Source of the DNA: Pseudobdellovibrionaceae bacterium
GTDB taxonomy: Bacteria > Bdellovibrionota > Bdellovibrionia > Bdellovibrionales > JAMPXM01
Length of the DNA: 35,842 nucleotides
Assembly (NCBI GenBank): GCA_947462815.1
Contig: CANHQR010000038.1
Span: 1 to 35,842 of the forward strand
Reading direction: 5' to 3'
Under the pieces are notes generated by a model that had not been told where the DNA came from, did not search any database, and saw only the letters and a list, made by a program, of their open reading frames with translations. Shown piece by piece: positions 8,133 through 15,495 of this stretch (the stretch's first letter is position 1; each line of letters begins with the position of its first letter). The translations under genes were made by a program, and so were the position numbers.

Positions 8133-8922
8133 CGCCGACTGCACCCCGGGAGGTATCCGGGGCGTCATCAGTCATCGAAAGCTCGTCGAGACTTGGCTAT
8201 CGCGAAATGGTCGACAACTCGAAGAGGAAACGCATCACGCGATCCTCTCGACCACGATCTGGGCTACGATTGTCAGCGCGACCAGTCTCTGGGCTTGGCA
8301 ATCCGATGCGCATTTGTCCTCGATGGCCATGATTCGTGATGCGGTCTTGGAACAGGGCGAGTGGTGGCGGCTCTGGTCGATGATGCTCGTGCATGCGGAT
8401 GTCGCGCATTGGGCCTCGAACCTGCCGCTGATGATTCTCTTTGGTTATTGGCTGACTCAGTACTTTGGCTGGCGCTTGTTTCCCTGTACGGCCTTCGCTG
8501 TGGCGGGCTTCGCGCACGCCTTGGTGCTTCCGAGCTACGCGGGCGACGCGCAGGTGATTGGCGCCTCGGGGCTTGTGTATCTCATGGGCGGCACTTGGTT
8601 AGCCCTGCAGTTTTTCATACAGCGCCAACATCGTTTGGGCGGACGATTGTTACGCGTCTTGGGTGTGATGGCGCTGCTCTTTTTGCCACAGGAATACCGC
8701 CCTCATGTCGCGGAACGCGTGCACATGGCCGGCTTGGCCGCGGGTCTCTGTTTGGGTACGTTTTGGTTTCTCTTCTATCGAAACAAGTTTCGCGCGGCCG
8801 AAGTTTGGCAGGAGGTGTACGAGGAGGTCGACGAGCTCGATGAGTGGGGTGGGTCGGCCGAGCAAATTCGCGAACGTTTCTCTCGCGAGGGTTCAGCCTC
8901 ACGCGATGACGGTGGGGCTTAA
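8122..8922 (+). CDS. Rhomboid-family intramembrane serine protease
   Basis: This 266-residue polytopic membrane protein has the rhomboid motifs. They are EWWRLWSMMLVHADVAHWASN (the WR motif plus HxxxxHxxxN), the catalytic serine in GASG (GxSG) at about residue 150, and a late histidine in HMAGLAAGL as the second dyad residue. A hydrophilic, acidic C-terminal tail of about 50 residues follows. Rhomboids cut substrates within the membrane; the target is unknown. The only common start codon upstream of the first membrane segment is TTG at 8122, inside the end of kup, so translation may be coupled to kup. A good Shine-Dalgarno-like GGGAGG lies at about 8148-8153 but has no standard start codon after it, so the true start is uncertain. 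The stop codon shares the palindrome TTAA with the convergent gene. Confidence 0.85.
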   Translation: MSSSADCTPGGIRGVISHRKLVETWLSRNGRQLEEETHHAILSTTIWATIVSATSLWAWQSDAHLSSMAMIRDAVLEQGEWWRLWSMMLVHADVAHWASNLPLMILFGYWLTQYFGWRLFPCTAFAVAGFAHALVLPSYAGDAQVIGASGLVYLMGGTWLALQFFIQRQHRLGGRLLRVLGVMALLFLPQEYRPHVAERVHMAGLAAGLCLGTFWFLFYRNKFRAAEVWQEVYEEVDELDEWGGSAEQIRERFSREGSASRDDGGA

Positions 8923-9527
8923 GTTGTCGACTTGTTCGCCTTCACCCAGCCGGTGATGGCCAGCTGGAGGGCGCGATCCGCGGTGAGCTGAGTTTCGCGC
9001 ACGGCACTCGCATCGACGATGTAGGTCGTGCCACCAAAGCCGTAGCTAAAAGGTACGAAGACCGCGACTTTGCCGGGCTCAATCGGCTGACCGGGCAAAT
9101 CGTCAAAGCGGTCTCGCATCACCAGACCCATCAGCTCAATACCCGGAGCAAAGCGAATGAACACCACGCGCTGCGAACCGCCACCTTGCGAACTGGATTG
9201 GGCGCGACTCAAGAGATCGGTGAGATCGCGAAGCGGCGAGTAGATCGCGCGAACCACGGGAAGACGCTTGAGTTGGCGTTCGAGGCCTTCGACGGCGCGT
9301 TGGGTGAGGTAGTGCTCGACGATGAGACCCACAAAGAAGATTGTCGTGAGCGCCATCAGGATGCCAAGGCCCGGAATGTAATAGCCCTCTGGCAAAAATG
9401 CGGTGATGACGCTGCCGAAGCTGCCTTCAAGACTGCCGGCCATCCACGTGATCAGATACAGCGTGATCGTGAGTGGCAGAAGTGTGATCAGACCCTTGAT
9501 GAGAATGGAATTGAGACGGCCAAACAT
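8919..9527 (-). CDS. DUF502 family membrane protein
   Basis: Starting from the ATG at 9527, the protein has 202 residues. Two N-terminal membrane segments (LIKGLITLLPLTITLYLITWM and the IPGLGILMALTTIFFVGLIVEH region), then PVVRAIYSPLRDLTDLL, then a soluble beta-rich part with VFIRFAPGIELMGLVM and VFVPFSYGFGGTTYIVD, match DUF502 throughout. Family members are inner-membrane proteins; plant homologues (COV, continuous vascular ring) are also in this family, but no bacterial function is established. An in-frame TTG at 9605 would add 26 hydrophilic residues. I prefer 9527 because family proteins usually begin just before the first membrane segment. The gene follows the DUF2878-like gene on the same strand and is probably co-transcribed with it. 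Confidence 0.85.
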   Translation of the reverse strand: MFGRLNSILIKGLITLLPLTITLYLITWMAGSLEGSFGSVITAFLPEGYYIPGLGILMALTTIFFVGLIVEHYLTQRAVEGLERQLKRLPVVRAIYSPLRDLTDLLSRAQSSSQGGGSQRVVFIRFAPGIELMGLVMRDRFDDLPGQPIEPGKVAVFVPFSYGFGGTTYIVDASAVRETQLTADRALQLAITGWVKANKSTT

Positions 9528-9621
9528 GGAGGACACCCCGAGGCTTGCGGAAACTTGACGGCGAGTGTGCTTTGCTCGCTCCGACTTCGTCAACGTCGAG
9601 GCCAAAGGGACTCGAAAAGCT

Positions 9622-10155
9622 TCACCTTGAGAGGGTCGACCAGGGAAATCGATACACCAAAACCCAGCAGGCCAGGGCCCAGATCCCCGACACGGCCATC
9701 AATCCAGCTAAAGCACCTTGAGGCCAGGTCAAAGCGCCAAGGCTTGGCCCCGGCGCATACGAGCTGAGGCCGCCGAGGGCGCCCAGTAAAGGTGCGAGCC
9801 AAGCTCGACTTTGCAGGCGCAGCCAAAACTTCGGTGTCTCAAGCGCGACCACAGCCAAAATGTACCAAAGTCCGACCAGCCAGAGAGGGGGCAGAGCGAG
9901 CTCGGGCGTGAATTGAGTTTGAAATTCGCCGGCATAGGCGACGAGATTTAAGTTTTGTAAGAGGCCTTCAAGTGCGCCACCCATCGCGGTGAAGCCCAAC
10001 ACATGCACCCAGTGCCTGTGGCCTCGGACAAAGGCCACGAGGGTCCATATGCCAATGAGCCCCAAGGCGATGACCGACGTCGCGGGATGATCGGCACTCA
10101 ACACCAGGATCCACCAGCTTGCTTGGAAGCCTAAAAAAGTGGCGACGACTTGCAT
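9622..10155 (-). CDS. DUF2878-like integral membrane protein
   Basis: The product is 177 residues and almost entirely hydrophobic, with about six membrane segments separated by short polar loops. The opening (FLGFQASWW followed by a hydrophobic helix), the central ALEGLLQNLNLVAYAGEF and the PPLWLVGLWYILAV segment resemble DUF2878, a small family of uncharacterised inner-membrane proteins. I make this match from memory of the family pattern and did not search it. The ATG at 10155 has only a weak binding site (TAGG). The gene is divergent from the secreted protein gene at 10210 across a 54-base gap and lies just upstream of the DUF502 gene. Confidence 0.65.
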   Translation of the reverse strand: MQVVATFLGFQASWWILVLSADHPATSVIALGLIGIWTLVAFVRGHRHWVHVLGFTAMGGALEGLLQNLNLVAYAGEFQTQFTPELALPPLWLVGLWYILAVVALETPKFWLRLQSRAWLAPLLGALGGLSSYAPGPSLGALTWPQGALAGLMAVSGIWALACWVLVYRFPWSTLSR

Positions 10156-10209
10156 AGCCTATGATGTGATGAGGAGACCGTCCTGACAATGTCTTCCGGG
10201 AGGTTTCAC

Positions 10210-10710
10210 ATGCCGAGTTCACTTCGCCTTCAATTTCCTCGCTTGGTCGGTGTCATCTTGGTCACGGCATTCGCCGGGGGGCGCGGAGACTTGGCGCGTG
10301 CACAACTGAGTTTGGATGTGGGCGCTTCGTCGGGAAGTGTGAATGGCGTCAGCGTCTCGGAGATGAACGTCGGGGTGAATGCGCAGTTTGCGGAGTTCTT
10401 CACTTGGCGTAACTCGGGCTTTGCGCGATTTCAAACCGGGACGGAGAACGTTTACGGCTTGGACACCAGTCTCCGGGCGGGGATCGATGTGGGGGATGAG
10501 GCGATGAGCTTCTCGGCCTTTGCGGGACCCGGTTGGCGTTTTGTCTCCAAAGGGACTTCGGCTCCGATCGTCGAGGGGGGGCTAGGTTTTCGCACGGGCG
10601 GCCTCCACATCGGTGGCGGAGCGAAAGTGATTATGAATTCCGTGGCCGTGAGTGGTGCGAGCAATGAAACCCAGTATTTCATCACTTTGGCCGGCGGGAC
10701 GAGTCTATGA
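10210..10710 (+). CDS. Secreted or outer-membrane beta-barrel-like protein, unknown function
   Basis: The protein has 166 residues from the ATG at 10210, which follows GGGAGG with six-base spacing. An ATG 21 bases upstream lacks such a site. Residues 1-31 form a signal peptide with an RARAQ-like end before LSLDVG. The mature part is glycine-rich, without cysteine, and alternates hydrophobic and polar residues in short strands (for example the AFAGPGWRFVSK, GLGFRTGGLHIGGGAKV and TQYFITLAGGTSL stretches). It ends in a strand, as small outer-membrane barrels do. I recognise no specific family. Its stop overlaps the ATG of the next gene (ATGA), so the two are translationally coupled. Confidence 0.7.
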   Translation: MPSSLRLQFPRLVGVILVTAFAGGRGDLARAQLSLDVGASSGSVNGVSVSEMNVGVNAQFAEFFTWRNSGFARFQTGTENVYGLDTSLRAGIDVGDEAMSFSAFAGPGWRFVSKGTSAPIVEGGLGFRTGGLHIGGGAKVIMNSVAVSGASNETQYFITLAGGTSL

Positions 10711-11078
10711 GCGCTTGGGCAGGAGCGCAGTCGGACGTGAAGTTGGTGCGTGCGAAGATTATCTCGGTGAGCATCGCCGATCGGCCGGCGCAGTGGCGAC
10801 TTGAAGTGGTGTGGTCAGGCCGCGTGGATGTCGAAACCGGGATGGTGGCGGATTTGAGCAGGGTCGACCAAGCGATGGGTCAATTGAGCTTGACGGGTCT
10901 TGAGGTCATGCCGGGGCCGCGGGCTGCCCAAGCATTGCTGACGCAGCTGCAGGGTCACGTGCAGCAGTTGGCTTCGGCGACGAATGCGAGTGTGGGCGGG
11001 GTGGCTGGGCCAGGGCTGCCGATCCCGAGCGAGCTGCGGTTGATCTCGCGGGCGAATCGGTTTGTCGTGCGAGCCTGA
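10707..11078 (+). CDS. Small protein, possibly a degenerate 6-pyruvoyl-tetrahydropterin synthase-like domain
   Basis: The product has 123 residues. The ATG at 10707 overlaps the upstream stop codon. A GTG at 10737 preceding KLVRAKIISV is an alternative start. The segment QWRLEVVWSGRVDVETGMVADLSRVDQAM resembles the 6-pyruvoyl-tetrahydropterin/QueD family, where a beta strand is followed by 'D-x-x-T-G-M-V-x-D(F/L)'. The zinc-binding histidines of active QueD enzymes are not visible: the sequence holds only one histidine (GHVQQL). So if the fold is right, the protein is probably not a normal pterin enzyme. The rest (an Ala/Gln/Gly-rich middle and a basic C-terminus) is uninformative. Function unknown; the fold assignment is inference. 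Confidence 0.6.
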   Translation: MSAWAGAQSDVKLVRAKIISVSIADRPAQWRLEVVWSGRVDVETGMVADLSRVDQAMGQLSLTGLEVMPGPRAAQALLTQLQGHVQQLASATNASVGGVAGPGLPIPSELRLISRANRFVVRA

Positions 11079-11091
11079 GTCTTCGAATCAT

Positions 11092-11123
11092 AAAAAACGG
11101 CGAACCCCAGGGGGCTCGCCGTG
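11092..11123 (-). terminator. Factor-independent terminator of the nrdAB operon
   Basis: Bases 11098-11104 and 11117-11123 pair (ACGGCGA with TCGCCGT), with further CCCC/GGGG pairing inside. On the minus strand the stem is followed directly by TTTTTT (complement of 11093-11098). It lies about 50 bases past the nrdB stop codon. Confidence 0.85.
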
Positions 11124-11172
11124 ATCTGTGCCCAAGGCCTCGTGGACCTTGGGTCCGTTGAAGGGCAGAGAC

Positions 11173-12183
11173 TTAGAAGCTTTCGTCGAAGGCGACTTGG
11201 CCGCTGACACCCATCTGGTAAGCCGACACGCGGCGCTCAAAGAAGTTGGTGAGCTCTTGAACGTCCTGCAGCTCCATGAAGGAGAAGGGGTTCTTTGAGC
11301 CGAACACCGGCTTAATGTTGAGCGATTGCAGACGAAGATCGGCGATGAACTGCAAATACTCGCGCATGTCGGTCAGCGAGAGGCCGGCGATGCCGCCACC
11401 CAAAATGTCCTCTGCGAAAGTCATTTCGCAGTCCACGGCTTCTTTCAGCATCTCGGTGACGAGTTGGTTCATGCGCTCGTCGAAGAGCTCCGGCTCTTCT
11501 TTGCGCACGGTCTCGATGACCTTGAAGGCGAAGTTCATGTGGCAAGATTCATCGCGGAACACCCAGTTGGTTCCCGCGGCCAAACCATCCAAGAGACCCT
11601 TGGAGCGCAGGAAGTACACATAAGCGAAAGCCGCAAAGAAGAAGAGCCCCTCAACGCAGGTCGCAAAGCAAATCAGGTTCATGACAAAGCGACGGCGATC
11701 TTGAAGGGTTTCCAGCTTGTCGAGCTCGTTGATCGAATCCATCCACTTAAAGCAGAAGTCGGCCTTCTTCTTGATCGAGGGAATGTTCTCAACCGCTGCG
11801 AAAGCCCGCGCGCGCTCGTCGTGATCCGGAATGTAAGTGTCGAGCAAGGTCAGGTAGAACTGCACATGCAGCGCCTCTTCATAAAGCTGGCGCGACAGAT
11901 ACAAGCGCGCTTCGGGCGCATTGATGTGCTTGTAAAGATTGAGCACGAGATTGTTGCCGACAATCGAATCGCCCGTGGCGAAAAAGGCGACCAGGCGGTT
12001 GATCAAATGGCGCTCGGCGGGTGTGAGCTTGGTTTGCAAGTGAGTCACATCGCGAGAAAAGTCGACCTCATCCACCGTCCACGTGTTTTTGATCGCGTCC
12101 TTATACATTTCGTAGAAGGTCGGATAGCGCATCGGGCGCAGGGTCAGGTTGAATCCGGGGTCGAGCAACTTCATGTTGTTCAT
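11173..12183 (-). CDS. nrdB: Ribonucleoside-diphosphate reductase, class Ia beta subunit
   Basis: The 336-residue protein is the small subunit of aerobic ribonucleotide reductase. It houses the di-iron centre and tyrosyl radical that start dNTP formation on NrdA. All expected ligands are visible: D72, E103 and H106 (in YEEALHVQFY), E178 (CVEGLFF), and E212 and H215 (RDESCHMNF). Y110, four residues after H106, is the radical tyrosine, so this is a tyrosyl-radical (class Ia-like) enzyme and not the Phe-containing class Ic type. The C-terminal tail ending VAFDESF is the kind that docks into NrdA. The ATG at 12183 has AAAGGA seven bases upstream. The gene follows nrdA after a 138-base spacer with an unusual hairpin, and a terminator follows it. 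Confidence 0.97.
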   Translation of the reverse strand: MNNMKLLDPGFNLTLRPMRYPTFYEMYKDAIKNTWTVDEVDFSRDVTHLQTKLTPAERHLINRLVAFFATGDSIVGNNLVLNLYKHINAPEARLYLSRQLYEEALHVQFYLTLLDTYIPDHDERARAFAAVENIPSIKKKADFCFKWMDSINELDKLETLQDRRRFVMNLICFATCVEGLFFFAAFAYVYFLRSKGLLDGLAAGTNWVFRDESCHMNFAFKVIETVRKEEPELFDERMNQLVTEMLKEAVDCEMTFAEDILGGGIAGLSLTDMREYLQFIADLRLQSLNIKPVFGSKNPFSFMELQDVQELTNFFERRVSAYQMGVSGQVAFDESF

Positions 12184-12207
12184 CGTGTTGTCCTTTGGTC
12201 CTCGTTG

Positions 12208-12228
12208 GAGGAAGCGTCACGCTTCCTC
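12208..12228 (-). promoter_or_regulatory. Perfect hairpin in the nrdA-nrdB spacer
   Basis: Bases 12208-12216 (GAGGAAGCG) and 12220-12228 (CGCTTCCTC) are a perfect 9-bp inverted repeat around a 3-base loop. It sits 24 bases before the nrdB start in the transcript and is not followed by a U-run, so it does not look like a terminator. It could stabilise or process the nrdB part of the mRNA. Confidence 0.6.
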
Positions 12229-12239
12229 GATCGTTTCAG

Positions 12240-12279
12240 TCTTTTTCTCTCTTTTTCTCTCTTTTTTGAGCGCTTTTTT
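12240..12279 (-). repeat. Polypyrimidine (purine-rich in mRNA) repeat tract between nrdA and nrdB
   Basis: On the plus strand the unit CTTTTTCTCT occurs twice in a row (12241-12250, 12251-12260), followed by two CTTTTTTGAG-type units. In the nrdAB transcript this is an A/G-rich, unstructured stretch just upstream of the perfect hairpin. Confidence 0.7.
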
Positions 12280-12321
12280 GAGTGCTCAGTTTTCGAGTCG
12301 GCGATCTGCTTTCCACTCTAC

Positions 12322-14796
12322 TTACTGGCAAGCCTCGCAAGCTTCCGGATTCTCCAGCGAGCACGCCACAGCCTCGGAGTCGCTGTAGGTCTTCGCCGCC
12401 GGCGTGGCCGGACTGGCTTCGATTGCGGGTGCTGTCGCCGTGGGTTCGGCCGCTCCGGTGTTCGACACCGTGACCTTGTTAATCGAGGTCGCGGGGCGCG
12501 AGCGCAGGTAGTAAGTCGTCTTTACGCCGCGCTTCCAGGCGTACATGTACATGCTCGACACTTTGCCGATGGTCGGGCTTTCCATGAACAAGTTCAGCGA
12601 AGCGCTTTGGTCGATGTAGGCGCCGCGATCCGCACTCATGTCGATCAAGGACTTCATCGGCAACTCCCAAGCCGTGCGATAGATCATGCGCACGTCTTCT
12701 GGAATTTCGCTGATTCCTTGGATCGAACCTTCGGCCTTTTTGATCTCGTTGCGAATGCGGTCGTTCCAAAGGTTCAGCGCTTTGAGTTCGCCGATCAGGT
12801 ACTTGTTCACTTGCAGGAATTCGCCCGAGAGCGTTTCGCGCTTAAACAAGTTCGACACCATCGGCTCAATCGACTCGTAGGCGCCGACAATCGATGCGAT
12901 GGTCGCCGTCGGGGCGATCGCAATCAGCAGGGAGTTGCGAAGACCTTTGGCTTTGATCCGCGCCTTCAAGTTGTTCCAGCGCCCCTCGTCCGTGGGCTTT
13001 ACACCCCATAGGTCAAACTGCAACACGCCATCAGCTGCGCGTGTTTCTTGGAAAGCCGGATGCGGGCCATACTGCTCGGCCAGATCACAGCTCGTCTCCA
13101 AGGCGTGGAAGTAAATCTCCTCAGCCACGCGGCGGGAGACTTCTTGAGCCTTCGCGGAATCAAAGGGGAGACGCAGTTTGAAGAACAAATCTTGAAGGCC
13201 CATCACGCCCAAGCCCACAGGGCGCCAGCGTGCGTTGGACTTGGCGGCTTGATCGATCGGGTAGAAGTTGATGTCCACCACGCGATCGAGGAACTTCACC
13301 GCCGTCTTTACGGTTTTCGCGAGTTTTTCGTAATCGAACTCCAGGCCGTGGGCGGTTTCGATCACGTGGCGACCCAAGTTGATCGAGCCGAGGTTGCAAA
13401 CCGCGGTTTCTTTGTTCGAGGTCACTTCCAAAATCTCCGTGCAGAGATTGGAAAGGTGAATGACGTTGCCGGGAAGCTTGGTTTGGTTGGCCTTCATGTT
13501 GGAGGCGTCTTTGAAGGTCATCCAGCCGTTGCCGGTTTGCGCGAGCGTCTTCATCATGCGCGCGTACAAATCGCGAGCTTTCACTTGGCGCATGGCGAGG
13601 CCTTTGGCCTCCGCCTCGAGATAAGCCTTCTCGAACTCTTCGCCGTAGATGTCGGTAAAGTGCGGTACGGCCTTCGGGTCAAACAGCGACCACATTTGAT
13701 CAGTTTCCACGCGCTTCATGAAAAGATCAGGGACCCAGTTGGCGAGGTTTAAGTTGTGGGTGCGCTTGGCCTCATCGCCCGTGTTGTCGCGAAGTTCGAG
13801 GAACTCTTCGATGTCCGAGTGCCAAGTTTCCAGGTACACGCAGCAAGCACCCTTGCGCTTGCCGCCTTGGTTCACAGCCGCGACGGACGAATCCAGGGTC
13901 TTCAGCCATGGCACGATGCCGTTGGAGTGCCCGTTCGTTCCCTTGATCAGCGAGCCGCGCGAGCGCACGCGGTGGTAAGCGACGCCAATGCCGCCCGCGA
14001 ATTTCGAAAGCAGGGCGATATCGGTGTATTTCTGGTAGATCGCGCCGAGATCATCTTCAGGCGAGTCGAGCAAGTAGCAGCTCGACATCTGCGGACGCAA
14101 AGTTCCGGAGTTGAACAGCGTCGGAGTCGATGGCATGTAGTCGAGGCGCGAATTCAATTCGTAAAGCTCGATGGCCTCTTCGGCGCTATGGGCGAGGCCG
14201 CAAGCGACGCGCATGAAGAAGTACTGGGGCGTTTCAAACACCGCGCGGCTCTTGGGATCTTTCAGCAGGTAGCGATCATAGATGGTGCGAAGCCCGAAGT
14301 ACTCAAACAGCTGAGTGCGCGAAGGGTTGATCGCGGCTTCCAGCTTTTCGCGGTTCTTGCGCACGAAATTCAGCGTCGGTTCAGCGATCAGGCCATGCTT
14401 GTGGCCGAACTCGATGGACTCCATGAAGTTGCGGACACCCAGCTGCACGACCTCTTCGTCGATGTAGGTCGAGAGCAGGCGACCGGCGAGCAGAGAGTAC
14501 TGAGGCTCTTCGCCGATCAACAGCGACGCGGTCTGCACGCAGAGATCATCCAGTTCTTTGGTGGTTGCGCCATCGTACAGGCCCGAGATCGCGCGAATGG
14601 CCACGCGGTGGGGGTCCACTTCAGTGAGGCCGCCGCACAAACGTGTCACGCGGTCGACAATCTTAAGAACGTTGACCGGCTCCAAGCGGCCGTCGCGCTT
14701 TTTAACCCGCATCGATGGGGCAATGCCGGCCACGGTCTGCGTGGGGCGCTGTGAGTTCGTGGAGGCCTGAGTTGTGTTTTCTGTCTCGATGTTCAC
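12322..14796 (-). CDS. nrdA: Ribonucleoside-diphosphate reductase, class Ia alpha subunit
   Basis: This 824-residue protein reduces ribonucleoside diphosphates to deoxy forms. It begins with an ATP-cone (about residues 28-115, starting MRVKKRDGRLEP), so dATP feedback inhibition is expected. Catalytic residues are visible. C240 (SSCYLLD) and C467 (AVCNLGS) form the redox pair; N450, C452 and E454 are in SNLCTEILE; the STPTLFNSG motif is present. A YY pair before LRSRPATS carries the radical, and the C-terminal CEACQ (C820, C823) reduces the active site. A linker of about 30 Ala/Thr/Pro-rich residues precedes that tail. The start is GTG at 14796, with GGAG six bases upstream. It is first in an operon with nrdB. 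I could not identify a convincing NrdR box upstream. Confidence 0.97.
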   Translation of the reverse strand: MNIETENTTQASTNSQRPTQTVAGIAPSMRVKKRDGRLEPVNVLKIVDRVTRLCGGLTEVDPHRVAIRAISGLYDGATTKELDDLCVQTASLLIGEEPQYSLLAGRLLSTYIDEEVVQLGVRNFMESIEFGHKHGLIAEPTLNFVRKNREKLEAAINPSRTQLFEYFGLRTIYDRYLLKDPKSRAVFETPQYFFMRVACGLAHSAEEAIELYELNSRLDYMPSTPTLFNSGTLRPQMSSCYLLDSPEDDLGAIYQKYTDIALLSKFAGGIGVAYHRVRSRGSLIKGTNGHSNGIVPWLKTLDSSVAAVNQGGKRKGACCVYLETWHSDIEEFLELRDNTGDEAKRTHNLNLANWVPDLFMKRVETDQMWSLFDPKAVPHFTDIYGEEFEKAYLEAEAKGLAMRQVKARDLYARMMKTLAQTGNGWMTFKDASNMKANQTKLPGNVIHLSNLCTEILEVTSNKETAVCNLGSINLGRHVIETAHGLEFDYEKLAKTVKTAVKFLDRVVDINFYPIDQAAKSNARWRPVGLGVMGLQDLFFKLRLPFDSAKAQEVSRRVAEEIYFHALETSCDLAEQYGPHPAFQETRAADGVLQFDLWGVKPTDEGRWNNLKARIKAKGLRNSLLIAIAPTATIASIVGAYESIEPMVSNLFKRETLSGEFLQVNKYLIGELKALNLWNDRIRNEIKKAEGSIQGISEIPEDVRMIYRTAWELPMKSLIDMSADRGAYIDQSASLNLFMESPTIGKVSSMYMYAWKRGVKTTYYLRSRPATSINKVTVSNTGAAEPTATAPAIEASPATPAAKTYSDSEAVACSLENPEACEACQ

Positions 14797-15468
14797 GCGT
14801 GTCTCCTGACCTTTTTAAAGCTTCTCACTTTTTTCGTTTCGAGTTCGAAGCTCTTAACTTTGTGACTCGCATTCGTTGCGAGCGTTTTTTATCCTCTAAG
14901 TTGATGTCGCCGCATCCGAGCTCCGAGGTGAGTGAACCCTTCGGCGCTCGCAAAAGCGGCGTCGTTGTCTTTGCGCCGAGGACCCGGTGGCCTCTCGCTC
15001 GCGATCCAACTGTGTTGACCCTCAAAACCTTGACCCCTCAAAACTTCGCCGCGCGATCGGCTGGCCGAAGCGGCTCTTCGACTGTGGCGGAGTTTTCACT
15101 TCGCTTCAGTTCCCTCCGATGAGCCCTCCGAAACGCCTTACGAAGAACCCTCCGAGCAGATCTCCGAAGAAACTTCCGAGGAGACTTCTGAAGGGATCGC
15201 TCGATCGCGTTTTCGAATCTTGCGTCAGGCCCACCGAAGTGCGCCTTCAAGACCGACGCTATTGGCGGCTTTTTTTTCTGTCAAAGAGGATTTCAGAACT
15301 TCAAGGCTTCGAATTTTTCGCGAACCCGCGCGCCGCTTTTCAAGCAGAGCCCACAAGTCCTTAGCTCTGCCAAATTCCACGAATTCTTGTAATTTTGCAG
15401 GGTTTCATGCTGGTTTTTTTGGCGATCGACACTGTGTATCGGGGTCGGAAATCTGTCATCGATCTGTC
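14797..15468. other. Spacer of about 670 bases without a convincing gene
   Basis: This region lies between the nrdA start and the corA terminator. Several frames are open on both strands, but none has a good start with a ribosome binding site and none gives a recognisable protein. One plus-strand frame around 15113-15195 reads as a Glu/Ser/Pro-rich repeat (units like PSE, SEE, TSEE) but has no ATG before it. The nrdA promoter must lie near 14820-14900, where T-rich stretches occur. Confidence 0.5.
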
Positions 15469-15493
15469 AAAAAACTGCCTTCATATGTGGCAG
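15469..15493 (-). terminator. Short terminator directly after corA
   Basis: Bases 15475-15479 (CTGCC) and 15489-15493 (GGCAG) form a 5-bp stem. On the minus strand it is followed by TTTTTT (complement of 15469-15474). It begins three bases past the corA stop. The stem is short, so termination may be partial. Confidence 0.55.
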
Positions 15494-15495
15494 CG

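Noticed and set aside
11326-13011. Long plus-strand frame of 561 codons across nrdB and the end of nrdA
   Set aside because: It is antisense to two genes with complete catalytic motifs. The protein has no recognisable domain and its composition is that of a shadow frame.
13756-14754. Plus-strand frame of 332 codons inside nrdA
   Set aside because: It is antisense to the ATP-cone and catalytic region of nrdA, with no ribosome binding site and no family resemblance.
14797-14900. NrdR boxes upstream of nrdA
   Set aside because: No pair of ACA-AT-rich palindromes at the usual spacing could be seen. T-rich stretches alone are not evidence.
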